Assembly: GCA_018825965.1 (NCBI GenBank)
Contig: JAHKAA010000010.1
Span: 163,772-227,771, forward strand
Source: Gammaproteobacteria bacterium
GTDB taxonomy: Bacteria; Pseudomonadota; Gammaproteobacteria; Enterobacterales; Alteromonadaceae
DNA: 64,000 nucleotides
Direction: 5' to 3'
Shown: positions 54,247 through 63,597 of the stretch, in pieces
Layout of the letters: each line of letters opens with the position of its first letter
How positions within the stretch are numbered: position 1 is the stretch's first letter
Notes under the pieces: model-generated
Database searches by the model: none
What the model saw: the letters and a program-made list of their open reading frames with translations, nothing else
Told to the model about the DNA's origin: nothing
Made by a program: the position numbers and the translations under genes

Positions 54247-55422
54247 ATGCCACTCGCTTTATGGGCCTTAACCTTAAGCGCCTTTGCCATAGGCACCACT
54301 GAATTTGTCATAGTGGGCTTATTACCTGTGATTGCTGCCGACCTGGCCGTGTCTTTACCTTCAGCTGGCTTGCTGGTCAGTTTATATGCTTTAGGTGTTG
54401 CTATAGGCGCGCCGGTATTAACGGCACTGAGCAGTAAAATGCCCCGCAAAGCTTTATTAATTGGACTGATGGCGCTTTTTACTCTGGGTAATCTGCTGGG
54501 GGCTATGGCACCGGATTATTACTCCCTGATGCTTGCCCGTGTGCTGACAGGTATGGCACATGGCGTATTTTTCTCCATAGGTTCTACTATAGCCACCAGT
54601 CTGGTACCAAAAGAAAAAGCAGCCAGCGCTATAGCTTTAATGTTTACTGGTTTAACCGTTGCTTTAGTCACAGGTGTGCCTCTGGGTACTTTTGTTGGTC
54701 AGTATCTGGGCTGGCAGGCCGTGTTCTATGCAGTGGCTGTTTTAGGTTTTATTGCGATGATAGGTTCAGCCATTCTGGTGCCAAACAACTTAGCACAACA
54801 AAAATCTGCTACTTTTTCTGAGCAATTACAGGTACTGACAGAACCCCGTTTACTGATGGTTTATGCCACAACAGCTTTAGGTTATGGCGGCAGTTTTATT
54901 GCCTTTACTTACCTTGCGGCCATATTGCAAGAGGTGTCGGGTTTTGGCACAGACCATATTGCCTTACTGATGCTGCTTTATGGTGTCTCTGTGGCCGCAG
55001 GAAATATTTGGGGTGGCCAGCTCGCTGATCAAAAAGGTCCTATAGCAGCCCTGAAAGTAATTTTTTCAGGTCTGGCTGGCGTGTTATTGCTGTTAAGTCT
55101 TACCGCATCTCAGCCAATTCTGGCCGCTTTCACTGTCTTGTTATGGGGCGCTGTGGCTTTTGGTAATGTGCCGGGCTTGCAGTTGTATGTAGTGCGTCAG
55201 GCCGAAATTTACGCTCCTAAAGCCGTAGATGTTGCCAGTGGTCTGAATATAGCCGCTTTTAATCTGGGCATCGCCTTTGGCGCCTGGGCCGGAGGTATAG
55301 TGGTCAGTCAGTTTGGCTTAATGTACACCCCATGGATAGGAGCTTTGATTGTGTTGTTAGCTTATGCTTTAACTCATATCAGCGGCAAGCTGGATCAGAA
55401 ACTGAGTGCTCAGACAGCCTGA
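54247..55422 (+). CDS. MFS transporter, DHA1-type (AraJ/YdhP-like)
   Basis: 391 residues from ATG 54247 (GGAG eight bases upstream). Twelve hydrophobic segments with DHA1 features: FAIGTTEFVIVGLLPVIAADL in helix 1, LARVLTGMAHGVFFSIGSTIA, the motif-C-like MFTGLTVALVTGVPLGTFVGQYLGWQAVFY. Close relatives export sugars, purine nucleosides or drugs; substrate unknown. Probably controlled by the divergent LysR protein. Confidence 0.92.
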   Translation: MPLALWALTLSAFAIGTTEFVIVGLLPVIAADLAVSLPSAGLLVSLYALGVAIGAPVLTALSSKMPRKALLIGLMALFTLGNLLGAMAPDYYSLMLARVLTGMAHGVFFSIGSTIATSLVPKEKAASAIALMFTGLTVALVTGVPLGTFVGQYLGWQAVFYAVAVLGFIAMIGSAILVPNNLAQQKSATFSEQLQVLTEPRLLMVYATTALGYGGSFIAFTYLAAILQEVSGFGTDHIALLMLLYGVSVAAGNIWGGQLADQKGPIAALKVIFSGLAGVLLLLSLTASQPILAAFTVLLWGAVAFGNVPGLQLYVVRQAEIYAPKAVDVASGLNIAAFNLGIAFGAWAGGIVVSQFGLMYTPWIGALIVLLAYALTHISGKLDQKLSAQTA

Positions 55423-55443
55423 TCTCTGAAAACAGCCTGACTT

Positions 55444-55968
55444 TTAAAGATCAGGCTTTTTCGTCAAATGAATACGGTAAAAATCAACCATTTCATTTTT
55501 ATCCGGCACCAGCACCTGACCATCCTGCTCAAAACCAAGCTTCAGCAACAAAGCCTTAGAGGCCTGATTGTCCTGCGATACTATGGCAACCAGTGTTTTT
55601 AAACCGCTGTGCCCTGCAGCATAAGCCAATACAGCCTTTGCGGCTTCATACGCATAACCCAAACCAAAAAACTCTGGCAGATAGGCATAACCTAAATCTG
55701 TTTCAGCTAAAAAGTCGCGTTTAATCAAGCCACATAAACCTATGGCCTGGCCCTGCTGATTTTCAACCAGCCACATGCCATAACCATGCCGGGCATAACT
55801 GGCGATCGCACCCTGTTGCAAATTCTGTTCTGCATCTTCAAGAGTACGAACACCTTTATCGCCTATATGCTGTAAGAAGCTGGGATCGTTATAGAGGCGT
55901 AAGGCAAATTCAGCATCACTGAGCTGAAGTTCACGCAAAGTTAAACGCCCGGTTTTACAAATCAACAT
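55444..55968 (-). CDS. GNAT family N-acetyltransferase (RimJ/RimL type)
   Basis: 174 residues: CKTGRLTLRELQLSDAEFALRLYNDPSF at the start and the acetyl-CoA region DLGYAYLPEFFGLGYAYEAAKAVLAYAAGHSGLKTLVAIVSQDNQASKALLLKLGF. Similar in architecture to the protein at 25328-25846 but clearly divergent. Substrate unknown. It is separated from the AGCS gene by a terminator. Confidence 0.88.
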   Translation of the reverse strand: MLICKTGRLTLRELQLSDAEFALRLYNDPSFLQHIGDKGVRTLEDAEQNLQQGAIASYARHGYGMWLVENQQGQAIGLCGLIKRDFLAETDLGYAYLPEFFGLGYAYEAAKAVLAYAAGHSGLKTLVAIVSQDNQASKALLLKLGFEQDGQVLVPDKNEMVDFYRIHLTKKPDL

Positions 55969-55982
55969 AAATTCCTTCTTAT

Positions 55983-56008
55983 AAAAAAGGAGCCATATGC
56001 GGCTCCTT
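55983..56008 (-). terminator. Intrinsic terminator after the AGCS symporter gene
   Basis: Minus-strand AAGGAGCC, loop of six, GGCTCCTT followed by six Ts, about 20 bases after the stop. Confidence 0.88.
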
Positions 56009-56026
56009 ACTAGCGTAAATCAGTTT

Positions 56027-57544
56027 TTATTTCTGCTCTTTCTGTTGTTGTTCCAGCCGTTTTTCCCAGAAAGTGGCGTTTTTAATGCCTAATTTCACAG
56101 GATCAAAAGTAACAGGGCCACCGCTCTTTTTCTGCTCTTCATAATCACGTAAGCAGCGCATGGTCGGCTTGTACATAAAAAATATAACCAGAATACCAAC
56201 CACGTTGACCCAGGCCATAATACCCACACCCAAATCACCAATATTCCAGATGTAACCTGCACTGTTGACTGTGCCGTAAGCCACCATAAACATCAATATC
56301 AACTTAAATACCAGATTCGGCAATTTGTTGTTTAATATACGATTTAAGTAAGCCACGTTGGTTTCTGTAATGTAGTAATAGGCCAGAATAGTAGTAAAAG
56401 CGAAGAAGAAAATAGCAAGGCCTGCAAACACCTGACCAAACTGTCCAAACACACTATGCAAAGCCATTTGGGTAAAGGCTGGTGAAGCAACCACAGTGGA
56501 GGCGTCAATATTCTGCAGTATCATAGTGCCAGCACCTGTGACCGCATTAAAATCTTCAGTTTGTATGTTGTATTGCCCTGTGATCAGAATCATTAAAGCA
56601 GTTGCTGTACAAACAAATAAAGTGTCTACATAAACAGAGAAGGCCTGCACTAAACCTTGCTGAGCCGGGTGATCCACTTCTGCGGCTGCAGCAGCATGAG
56701 GACCAGTGCCCTGACCTGCTTCATTGGAGTAAATACCCCGTTTTACGCCCCAGCCTATAGCAGCACCAAAACCAGCCTGAGCGGTAAAAGCATCACTAAA
56801 GATTAAACCAAAAATTGCCGGCACTCTGTCCAGATTCAGGAACACCACAATAAGCGCCAGAATGATGTAACCCAAAGCCATAAAAGGCACCACAATTTGG
56901 GTAAAGTTAGCGATACGTTTGATACCACCGAAGATAATAAAAGCCAGAATAATCAGAATAAAAGCAAGACCAATCAGTTTGTTACTTCCAACTTCACCAA
57001 AGCTGGTCACCACAGCCGTGCCTTCACCAAAAACCTGAGTAATAGCGTTGCCTACCGCATTCGCCTGTACACCGGGTAAGAAGATACCGCAGCCAATAAT
57101 AGCGGAGATAGCAAACAAGATGCCCAGCCAGCGCCAACCCAGACAGCGTTCAAAATAATAAGCCGGACCACCACGGTACTGGCCATTTTCTTCTACTTTA
57201 TAAAGCTGGCCTAAGGTGGATTCGACATAAGCAGTACTGGCACCTAAAAACGCCACTATCCACATCCAGAACACAGCACCTGGTCCACCAAAACCTATAG
57301 CTGCAGCAACACCTGCTATGTTACCTACCCCAACCCGACCGGACAAAGACACGGCCAGAGCCTGAAAGGATGAAATCCCTTTGTCGGATTCATTGTTATT
57401 CAGCATCAGTTTGCACATTTCTTTGAAATGACGCACCTGAGCAAAACGAGTGAGAATTGAGTAAAACAAACCTGCACCAAGGCAGAGGTAAATCAGCGCG
57501 GGGCTCCAGACAATGCTGTTCAGCGTACTAATAAAGCCTTCCAT
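56027..57544 (-). CDS. Alanine/glycine:cation symporter (AGCS family)
   Basis: Inner-membrane Na+- or H+-coupled amino-acid importer, 505 residues. Family signatures: SLSGRVGVGNIAGVAAAIGFGGPGAVFWMWIVAFLGASTAYVESTLGQLY around residue 70 and the conserved GWGVKRGIYSNEAGQGTGPHAAAAAEVDHPAQQGLVQ around residue 265. About eleven helices. AAGGAAGGG precedes the ATG. The leader region upstream does not look like a glycine riboswitch. Confidence 0.94.
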   Translation of the reverse strand: MEGFISTLNSIVWSPALIYLCLGAGLFYSILTRFAQVRHFKEMCKLMLNNNESDKGISSFQALAVSLSGRVGVGNIAGVAAAIGFGGPGAVFWMWIVAFLGASTAYVESTLGQLYKVEENGQYRGGPAYYFERCLGWRWLGILFAISAIIGCGIFLPGVQANAVGNAITQVFGEGTAVVTSFGEVGSNKLIGLAFILIILAFIIFGGIKRIANFTQIVVPFMALGYIILALIVVFLNLDRVPAIFGLIFSDAFTAQAGFGAAIGWGVKRGIYSNEAGQGTGPHAAAAAEVDHPAQQGLVQAFSVYVDTLFVCTATALMILITGQYNIQTEDFNAVTGAGTMILQNIDASTVVASPAFTQMALHSVFGQFGQVFAGLAIFFFAFTTILAYYYITETNVAYLNRILNNKLPNLVFKLILMFMVAYGTVNSAGYIWNIGDLGVGIMAWVNVVGILVIFFMYKPTMRCLRDYEEQKKSGGPVTFDPVKLGIKNATFWEKRLEQQQKEQK

Positions 57545-57692
57545 TTCCCTTCCTTATAATTATTCTGAGTTTAACTTTTAAAACGCCGCATAATTTGCCA
57601 CAGCAAAAGCGCAATTGCCAGACGGCAGGCGGATTGACCAGAGTTCTGCGTTAATCCGCTGCTTTGGTCATTTTGATCAGCATCTTTACTTA

Positions 57693-57737
57693 ACTGCAAC
57701 AAGATACCGCAACTTCACTGCAACAAGATACCGCAGC
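57693..57737. promoter_or_regulatory. Array of four direct repeats, candidate LytTR operator
   Basis: The octamer AC(C/T)GCA(A/G)C occurs at 57693, 57706, 57717 and 57730, with periods of 13, 11 and 13 bases. Equivalently a perfect 19-base sequence is repeated at 57693-57711 and 57717-57735. LytTR regulators bind pairs of direct repeats about one helical turn apart, and a LytTR operon starts 180 bases downstream. The 371-base gap (57545-57915) also has a GCGGATT/AATCCGC dyad near 57628-57658; the rest is unremarkable. The array could instead serve the divergent AGCS gene. Confidence 0.6.
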
Positions 57738-57915
57738 CAAAAGCGCAGGACCATTGTTATTTTGCCGGACAAGGCTGAATGACGATCAAGGCTGCAGAGG
57801 TACAACCAGACAAACCCCGCTGGTCACAACTTTAAGTCCGGTGAACCACTGCATTTGTCGATTTCATCAAAGCTTTGGTTATACTGGCTACATCAACCAC
57901 TGCGGGAGCAAGCCA

Positions 57916-58974
57916 GTGTTTAGTCTTCAAATCAAGCCTTTACTGCGCTACCACTGCCTGTTTTGGTTTATTATTTTTGCACTCAGTGTTTTTAGCTGGA
58001 CGCTGGATTTTTTGATTTGGCGAAAACCTGACACCCTGCATTATCTGGGGGTCAGTTTTATCAGCGAAGCAGCAACCATGTTAGTGACAGGCGCTTTGCT
58101 GGTCTGGTCGCAATATAAAATTAACCAGCATAATTTTGCTATATGGCATTTAGTGCTGGCCGCTTTGTTGCTGACTTGTATTTATATTCCGCTGGAGAAT
58201 GCGCTCTGGCTGATGTCTATGAAAAATGAACGTTTTGATCTTCGTTTTTTAATCAGTAACCTCGACAGTCACACCTTAGCATTTTTTGTCTGGACAGCAC
58301 TGTATCTGGCCTACATTCTGAATCAGCAACGGCATTTCCGCATCGCAGAGTCAGCCCGTTTAAGTCAGAAAATACAACAACTTGAATTGCAGGCTTTGCG
58401 GCATCAACTGAACCCGCATTTTACCTTTAATGCACTGAACTCAGTCTGCGCTTTAATAGAAGCAGAACGTTTTGAGGATGCCGAACTGATGTCTGAGCAA
58501 CTGGCGTCTTTTTTACGTTATTCCTTAAGCAGCTCACCAGACAGCCTGGTGCAACTGGCAGATGAACTGTCCGCTGTAGAGGCTTATCTTGCGCTGCAGA
58601 AAACCCGCTTTGGCAATAAACTCAAAGTCGACTGGAAAATTGATCAGAATATTCGCCAACTCCTGATCCCGGCTTTGTTACTGCAACCTTTGGTAGAAAA
58701 TGCCATTAAATATGCCGTAGCCACCCAGCAACAAGGTGCCACTATTACTATTGCCGGACAGCAACAGAATGGTCAGCTTTGCCTGCAAGTTGAAGACGAC
58801 GGTCCGGGCGAACATGCCATCACCCAAGTGGGACAAAGCTCAGGCGTAGGTTTAACCAATATAAAAAACCGCCTGAATCAACATTTTGGTGCAGCAGCCA
58901 GTTTAGTAGTACAAGCAAAGCAACGGGGTTTTCTGGTGTCTATTCAGTTGCCGTTGCAAGGGGCCTCGGCATGA
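57916..58974 (+). CDS. LytS-type membrane histidine kinase, first of a tandem pair
   Basis: 352 residues from GTG 57916, which has GGGAG eight bases upstream; the frame is open 54 codons further but those are not membrane-like. N-terminal helices (about 10-150: LFWFIIFALSVFSWTLDFLIW and others) hold no recognised sensor domain. The His_kinase domain has LRHQLNPHFTFNALNSVCALIE, with the phospho-acceptor His in NPHF. The ATPase domain keeps its N box (LLQPLVENAIKYAV), G1 (EDDGPGEH) and G2 (GVGLTNIKNRL). It overlaps the next kinase by four bases. Signal unknown. Confidence 0.92.
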   Translation: MFSLQIKPLLRYHCLFWFIIFALSVFSWTLDFLIWRKPDTLHYLGVSFISEAATMLVTGALLVWSQYKINQHNFAIWHLVLAALLLTCIYIPLENALWLMSMKNERFDLRFLISNLDSHTLAFFVWTALYLAYILNQQRHFRIAESARLSQKIQQLELQALRHQLNPHFTFNALNSVCALIEAERFEDAELMSEQLASFLRYSLSSSPDSLVQLADELSAVEAYLALQKTRFGNKLKVDWKIDQNIRQLLIPALLLQPLVENAIKYAVATQQQGATITIAGQQQNGQLCLQVEDDGPGEHAITQVGQSSGVGLTNIKNRLNQHFGAAASLVVQAKQRGFLVSIQLPLQGASA

Positions 58975-60056
58975 GTTCAATGGCAAAGTTTGAGGTCGAC
59001 AAAGAAAGATTCTGGTACTGGCATTTACTATTCTGGTTAAGTTATCTGCTGATCAAGTTTATCCATTTAGCGGTTCTGGTTCCGTTGGAAAATCGCACCG
59101 TATTTCCTTATCTGATGATTTACGCTTTGATTAGCCTGGTGAATTTTGTAGTGACAGGTTATCTGGGACAAAAAGAGCTGGCTCTGAATATCAGCATTCA
59201 ACAGCAGGCACTACGACTGGCATACTGGCTTATTCCACTTTGGCTGCTCCTGACGCCAATACGTCAGCACCTGATGCTGACTTACGCTTTAATGCAATTA
59301 GAGACGGAGTCTGTGCTGCGTTACGCTTTGGCTTTTAATCTGGTGTTATTGCCGATCGCAGGCTGGTTTGCGTTGTTTTTAGTCTACAAAGCCAACCTGT
59401 TAAACAGAGCTCAGTTCAGACAACAACAGGAATTAGCCCGTCAGGCACGTATTGCCCGCTTAAAAGTATTACGTTATCAGCTGAATCCGCATTTTATGTT
59501 TAACACTTTAAATGCGCTGAACTCACTGATAGTGCAACACAAAGGACTGGATGCCGAAAACCTGATCCTGCAGCTCTCTACTTTCTTACGGCATTCACTG
59601 AAAAATCATACTGAACATTTGATCCCACTCAAAGAAGAACTGGACGCTCTGGCCTCTTATCTGGCTATTCAACAGGTTCGTTTTGGCGAGCGGCTGCAAG
59701 TAAACTGGCAATTGGATGAACAGGCTTTGCAGCAAAAAGTTCCACCTTTGCTGCTGCAACCTTTAGCGGAAAATGCCATCAAGTATGCAGTGTCAGAATT
59801 GAAAGGCCATGCCTGTATTGATGTTGAAGTAAGCCAACAGTCTTCAGTTTTAGTGCTAAAGCTGTCTGACAATGGCCCTGGAACTCAGTTGGCGGCTGGC
59901 TGGCCACAACAAGCCAGTTTTGGCAGCCTGCATAATCTGGCGGAACGTCTGAGTTTGCTGTTTCACGGCAAAGCCAGCTTAAGCTTTAGTCAGCAACAAA
60001 ATAAATTCACCGGACAAATCTCCCTACCTTTGGAGTTACTGCATGCAGCAGATTAG
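58971..60056 (+). CDS. LytS-type membrane histidine kinase, second of a tandem pair
   Basis: 361 residues. Similar layout to its neighbour: membrane helices about 15-145, LRYQLNPHFMFNTLNALNSLIV with the NPHF histidine, N box LLQPLAENAIKYAVSE, and G1 SDNGPGTQ. The G2 region is altered (SFGSLHNLAERL instead of GxGLxNxxxRL), so ATP-lid function may be reduced or differ. The two kinases may form a heterodimer sharing one response regulator. Its ATG overlaps the first kinase stop, and its end overlaps the regulator by 14 bases. Confidence 0.92.
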   Translation: MSSMAKFEVDKERFWYWHLLFWLSYLLIKFIHLAVLVPLENRTVFPYLMIYALISLVNFVVTGYLGQKELALNISIQQQALRLAYWLIPLWLLLTPIRQHLMLTYALMQLETESVLRYALAFNLVLLPIAGWFALFLVYKANLLNRAQFRQQQELARQARIARLKVLRYQLNPHFMFNTLNALNSLIVQHKGLDAENLILQLSTFLRHSLKNHTEHLIPLKEELDALASYLAIQQVRFGERLQVNWQLDEQALQQKVPPLLLQPLAENAIKYAVSELKGHACIDVEVSQQSSVLVLKLSDNGPGTQLAAGWPQQASFGSLHNLAERLSLLFHGKASLSFSQQQNKFTGQISLPLELLHAAD

Positions 60057-60774
60057 AACTGTAATAGCCGATGATGAGCCACTGGCCATCAGCAATTTAA
60101 AAGCCAAACTGGCGACTTACCCCAATATACAGATAGACGCCTGCTTTGATAATGGTGATGAAGTATTAGCTTATTTACACAGCAATGCTGTGGATCTGGT
60201 ATTTTTAGACATCCAAATGCCTGGGATCAAAGGTATCGAAGTCTTAAAGCAACTGAATAAATCTTCCGCCATGGCAGCGCCTTTAATTATTCTGGTGACA
60301 GCCTACGACAACTATGCCTTTTCGGCTTATGAGCATTTTGCTTTTGATTATTTACTCAAACCTGTATCGCGTCAGCGTTTAGCACAGACTCTGCTGGACG
60401 CCAAAACCGCTTTGGATAAACAACAGGACATGCCACCAGCCATCACTCAAAATAAACTGACCTTTAAAACCGGCGCCTCCACCTTGCTGCTTGATGATAT
60501 AGATATTCTGATGATTGAAGCAGCAGGAAATTATATGTGTGTCTACACCCTAAGCGAAAACCTGATTATCCGCGAAACCATTAAGGAGTTGATGCAACGC
60601 TTACCGGCTCAGTTTGCTCAGGTGCACCGCTCCACTATAGTGAATTTGCATCATGTGCATAAGGTGCAACCTCATAATAACGACTACCAGCTGTGGCTCT
60701 CCAATGGTCAGACAGTCGCTGCATCCAGGCGTTTTAAAGCAGATTGGTCAGCACAATTATTGCCGACGAAATAG
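60043..60774 (+). CDS. LytTR-type response regulator
   Basis: 243 residues. The receiver domain (1 to about 120) has the acidic pocket ADDEP, phospho-acceptor Asp56 in LVFLDIQMPG, and Lys in DYLLKPVSRQRL. The LytTR DNA-binding domain (about 145-243) has IEAAGNYMCVYT, HRSTIVNLHHVHKV and NGQTVAASRRFK. It binds DNA through beta strands to pairs of direct repeats; the repeat array upstream of its operon is a natural candidate target. Last gene of the operon; a strong terminator follows. Confidence 0.95.
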   Translation: MQQIRTVIADDEPLAISNLKAKLATYPNIQIDACFDNGDEVLAYLHSNAVDLVFLDIQMPGIKGIEVLKQLNKSSAMAAPLIILVTAYDNYAFSAYEHFAFDYLLKPVSRQRLAQTLLDAKTALDKQQDMPPAITQNKLTFKTGASTLLLDDIDILMIEAAGNYMCVYTLSENLIIRETIKELMQRLPAQFAQVHRSTIVNLHHVHKVQPHNNDYQLWLSNGQTVAASRRFKADWSAQLLPTK

Positions 60775-60790
60775 GAAAATACTGAAGGTA

Positions 60791-60828
60791 AAAAGCCCGG
60801 GAAAGTCAAAAATTCCCGGGCTTTTTTT
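60791..60828 (+). terminator. Strong intrinsic terminator after the LytTR operon
   Basis: AAAAGCCCGGGAA and TTCCCGGGCTTTT form a 13-pair stem around a nine-base loop, followed by more Ts, 17 bases after the stop. Confidence 0.93.
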
Positions 60829-60980
60829 GTATCTTTTTCACGCAAGAAGTAACAAAAAGTACCCCATCACCTCCGGTCACTTCTGCTATTCCTTTGGTCA
60901 CAGAAGGCAGGAAAACCAAGGCTTGGAACGCCAGAATACAGTTATGGCAAAAGCCATAACCCAACTCAGAGGATAGCACC

Positions 60981-61304
60981 ATGAAAGCACCATTATTTTT
61001 CGCCGCTGCCGTACTGACCCTATCAGCCACCGCCAGCGCTGAGCATTCTTTTACTCCACATATTTACAATGTTCTGGTCGAAACCTGCAGCCATGCTCAG
61101 GATGATGATCGAATCGCCTTAAACAAAAGCCTGAAAGCAAACCGGCTCTCCAAACAAAAAGCGGTCGACAAAGTCGTTTGTAATGGCCAGCCTTTAGTGA
61201 CTTTTGCCCGCAACGCAAATGCAGTAAAAGTAGTCTCTATGCTGGAACCTTATGAAAACCGCTCGAAAGGCAAAGTGTCAATTTCTGACGTAGTGGCTCC
61301 GTAA
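60981..61304 (+). CDS. Secreted DUF3718 family protein
   Basis: 107 residues with a signal peptide (APLFFAAAVLTLSATASA, cleavage before EHSF). The mature part has two cysteines (VETCSHAQDDD and KVVCNGQPLVTFARNANA) that fit the DUF3718 pattern and probably form a disulfide. Function unknown. AGAGGA sits upstream of the ATG. Confidence 0.8.
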   Translation: MKAPLFFAAAVLTLSATASAEHSFTPHIYNVLVETCSHAQDDDRIALNKSLKANRLSKQKAVDKVVCNGQPLVTFARNANAVKVVSMLEPYENRSKGKVSISDVVAP

Positions 61305-61322
61305 CCACTACAACTCAGGAGA

Positions 61323-62930
61323 TTAACCTTTGGTTTTGAACATCGACACTGTAGTGTTTAATTGGCCAGCCAGTTCAGTCATAGACTGGGCAGCCTGGCC
61401 AATTTGCGTATTGCCTGAGAGCACCTGATCCCCTAACTGCCTGAACTGCTGCACTTGTTGCCGTATTTGTGCAACATCCTTTTGTGCATCACTGGCTATA
61501 CTGGCCGATTGCTGACTCACATCCGCCAATTGCAAAATGACGGTACGGCTTTTTTGCAAGGTGTCGACTAAGGCCAATGACAGCTGCACAGACTCTGCAG
61601 CCTGTTGCTGATTAGACCCCATAGTGGTCACAGCCGACTGGATCGATTGCACTATAGTTTCCAGCATGCGGTTAATTTCTACTGTGGATTGATGGGTTCG
61701 TGTCGCCAGTGTCCGCACTTCATCTGCGACTACCGCAAAACCACGACCAGACTCGCCAGCCCTGGCCGCCTCAATAGCTGCGTTTAATGCCAGTAAGTTC
61801 GTTTGCGCCGCTATATCGGCTATGGTTTTAACCACAGTGGACACCTGATCACCAGCAACCCGCAAAGTCAGCAACATAGAAGCCGTTGTTTCAATGTCAT
61901 TAGCCAGATTATGGATACTGTCACTGCTGTGTTTCACTTCCTGCTGAGCCTGTGCCAATTGCTGTGCGCCTTGTTGGGCATGTGCTGAGGCTGAAGCGGA
62001 ATACTCCACACTTTGCGACATTTGCTGCTCAAGCTGCTGCATTAAATCAACCAGGCGAACAATGTCACGCTGTAAATGTTGCACCGAATGAGCCGATAAA
62101 TCCGTGCTTTGGCCGAGCTCAGATACAGCTTTCCCTATATGAACTATGGCACTGCGAACATCTTTCATGCCAGAACTGAACACCTGCAGCAAAGTGGTCA
62201 GGCTATCAGACATTAGCCCCAGCTCTCCTTGCTGTTGCTGATCAAAAATCACCGTCAGGTCACGTTGCTGTGCCAATCGGGTAATTTGACCGGACAAATC
62301 CTGAATGGGGCTTGCGATCTGACGTTGGGCCATGACAAAAGCCCCTACAGCCACCAATACCAGCGCAGAAATAAGACACAAGATCACGATAAAACTAACA
62401 GACAGTTGCTCTACTATAGCTATGGATCCGGCATTTGCTTCCGTCGCTACTTCAGCTCTTAACTGATCCAGCCGCACAGCAAGTGAGGCTGCGTTTTGCG
62501 TCAGAGTGGCAAGATGCTCGCGTGCTTTATCCCAATCCACCGATGCTTTTGCCATTTCAGCGGATAACAACTCTAAAGACTGATGCACAGCCCCCAATTC
62601 AGTATCCAAAGACAACTTCAACTGTTGTCGTAAATTCTGATTGGCCTGTTGCAGCTGCAATTCCAGCTGTTGTTGTCTGGATTTAAATCCCTCTGTATCC
62701 AGTGTTGTGCCATACAGAGAGTATCCGGCCAGCACCAAATCTTTACTGGTCGAAAGCAACTGATCAAGTTGCGCCAGCACAGGCAATGTAGTACCGGTAA
62801 AATTATCGACCCGCTGCCGGATCTGCTGGTTATTACTGATCAGCACTACAGCACAAAGCACTGTCACCAGTAATACAGCGGCATAACCTGCAATAATTTT
62901 ACTGCGTATAGAGTGAAGCATCAGGGCCAT
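61323..62930 (-). CDS. Methyl-accepting chemotaxis protein
   Basis: 535 residues from ATG 62930, which has GGAGGAG just upstream; starts further 5' lack a ribosome site. TM1 ([21 protein letters not shown]), a helical four-helix-bundle-type periplasmic sensor (about 35-185), TM2 ([23 protein letters not shown]), HAMP (about 215-265), and the signalling domain with the hairpin tip [37 protein letters not shown]. The conserved tip shows it can couple to CheA/CheW. No C-terminal NWETF-like CheR tether. Ligand unknown. Confidence 0.94.
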   Translation of the reverse strand: MALMLHSIRSKIIAGYAAVLLVTVLCAVVLISNNQQIRQRVDNFTGTTLPVLAQLDQLLSTSKDLVLAGYSLYGTTLDTEGFKSRQQQLELQLQQANQNLRQQLKLSLDTELGAVHQSLELLSAEMAKASVDWDKAREHLATLTQNAASLAVRLDQLRAEVATEANAGSIAIVEQLSVSFIVILCLISALVLVAVGAFVMAQRQIASPIQDLSGQITRLAQQRDLTVIFDQQQQGELGLMSDSLTTLLQVFSSGMKDVRSAIVHIGKAVSELGQSTDLSAHSVQHLQRDIVRLVDLMQQLEQQMSQSVEYSASASAHAQQGAQQLAQAQQEVKHSSDSIHNLANDIETTASMLLTLRVAGDQVSTVVKTIADIAAQTNLLALNAAIEAARAGESGRGFAVVADEVRTLATRTHQSTVEINRMLETIVQSIQSAVTTMGSNQQQAAESVQLSLALVDTLQKSRTVILQLADVSQQSASIASDAQKDVAQIRQQVQQFRQLGDQVLSGNTQIGQAAQSMTELAGQLNTTVSMFKTKG

Positions 62931-63167
62931 AGGCTCCTCCGATAAGGCTGGGTGCAACAAAAAAACCACTTTAACAGTGGCAGACGTACAGCAATAGACC
63001 AGCGACCTGTTGAATAACTTTCTTTGTACAAGGAAATTATTTTAAGTCTAGGTAAGCCAGATCAAGCTGTGGATCCAGATAAATAGAAAGAGTAGTACAG
63101 CAGTTAAAGTAAGCCGTCATCCGGACTGAAATTTAACTGCGTGATCTTGATTTAGCAGAAAGACTTT

Positions 63168-63407
63168 TTATAACTGATCTATTTTTTTTGCGTAATACCA
63201 GGCAAGGCCCACTAAAAACACAGCACCAATGACCAGCGGAAGCAGAGCTGGGGACTGCCATAAGCTTTGGTCTGGATCAAAGGTAGTTCCGAGCATTACG
63301 CCAAAAGCCGTACCAAACAACACCCCCAACACCGTAAAGCCAAGCATCACAACTTTTAAACTGCTTTTCAAAGCATTACGTTTTGCCTGTTGCACCGCAC
63401 TTATCAT
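63168..63407 (-). CDS. Small two-helix membrane protein of unknown function
   Basis: 79 residues: a basic N-terminus, helix 1 (VVMLGFTVLGVLFGTAFGVMLGTTF), a short loop, helix 2 (LLPLVIGAVFLVGLAWYYAKK). GGGAG lies eight bases before the ATG. No family recognised. The gap 62931-63167 holds nothing clear. Confidence 0.7.
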   Translation of the reverse strand: MISAVQQAKRNALKSSLKVVMLGFTVLGVLFGTAFGVMLGTTFDPDQSLWQSPALLPLVIGAVFLVGLAWYYAKKIDQL

Positions 63408-63537
63408 AATAAATCTCCCTCAGACTGAAATTGAGCATCCATTAAGTACCACATAGTCAGGCGGTAAATTGTCAGAATCAGGCAATAAAGGCAAGACGAA
63501 ATCTTTAGCGCAGAGAAAATGTGAATATCGAGTAGGA

Positions 63538-63555
63538 GGCGGGATCACTCCCGCC
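63538..63555 (-). ncRNA. Domain VI-like hairpin of the group II intron
   Basis: GGCGGGA, loop of four, TCCCGCC, extended by AGGA/TCCT with a single bulged base. The usual bulged branch-point A on the 3' side is not obvious, so branching ability is doubtful. Confidence 0.5.
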
Positions 63556-63565
63556 GTCCTCTCAC

Positions 63566-63597
63566 ACCACCGTACATGCGGTTCCGCATACGGCGGT
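63566..63597 (-). ncRNA. Domain V-like catalytic hairpin of the group II intron
   Basis: Minus-strand ACCGCCGTA pairs with TACGGTGGT, and an inner TGCGG/CCGCA stem with a short AA loop is separated by a two-base bulge. The length (32), the bulge position and the CGC near the base match domain V. Confidence 0.65.

Noticed and set aside
57545..57760. Glycine riboswitch in front of the AGCS gene
   Set aside because: The leader lacks the conserved glycine-aptamer cores; what is there is a direct-repeat array.
57754..57915. 54 extra codons on the first LytS-type kinase
   Set aside because: They are Cys/His-rich and not membrane-like; GTG 57916 has GGGAG at eight bases.
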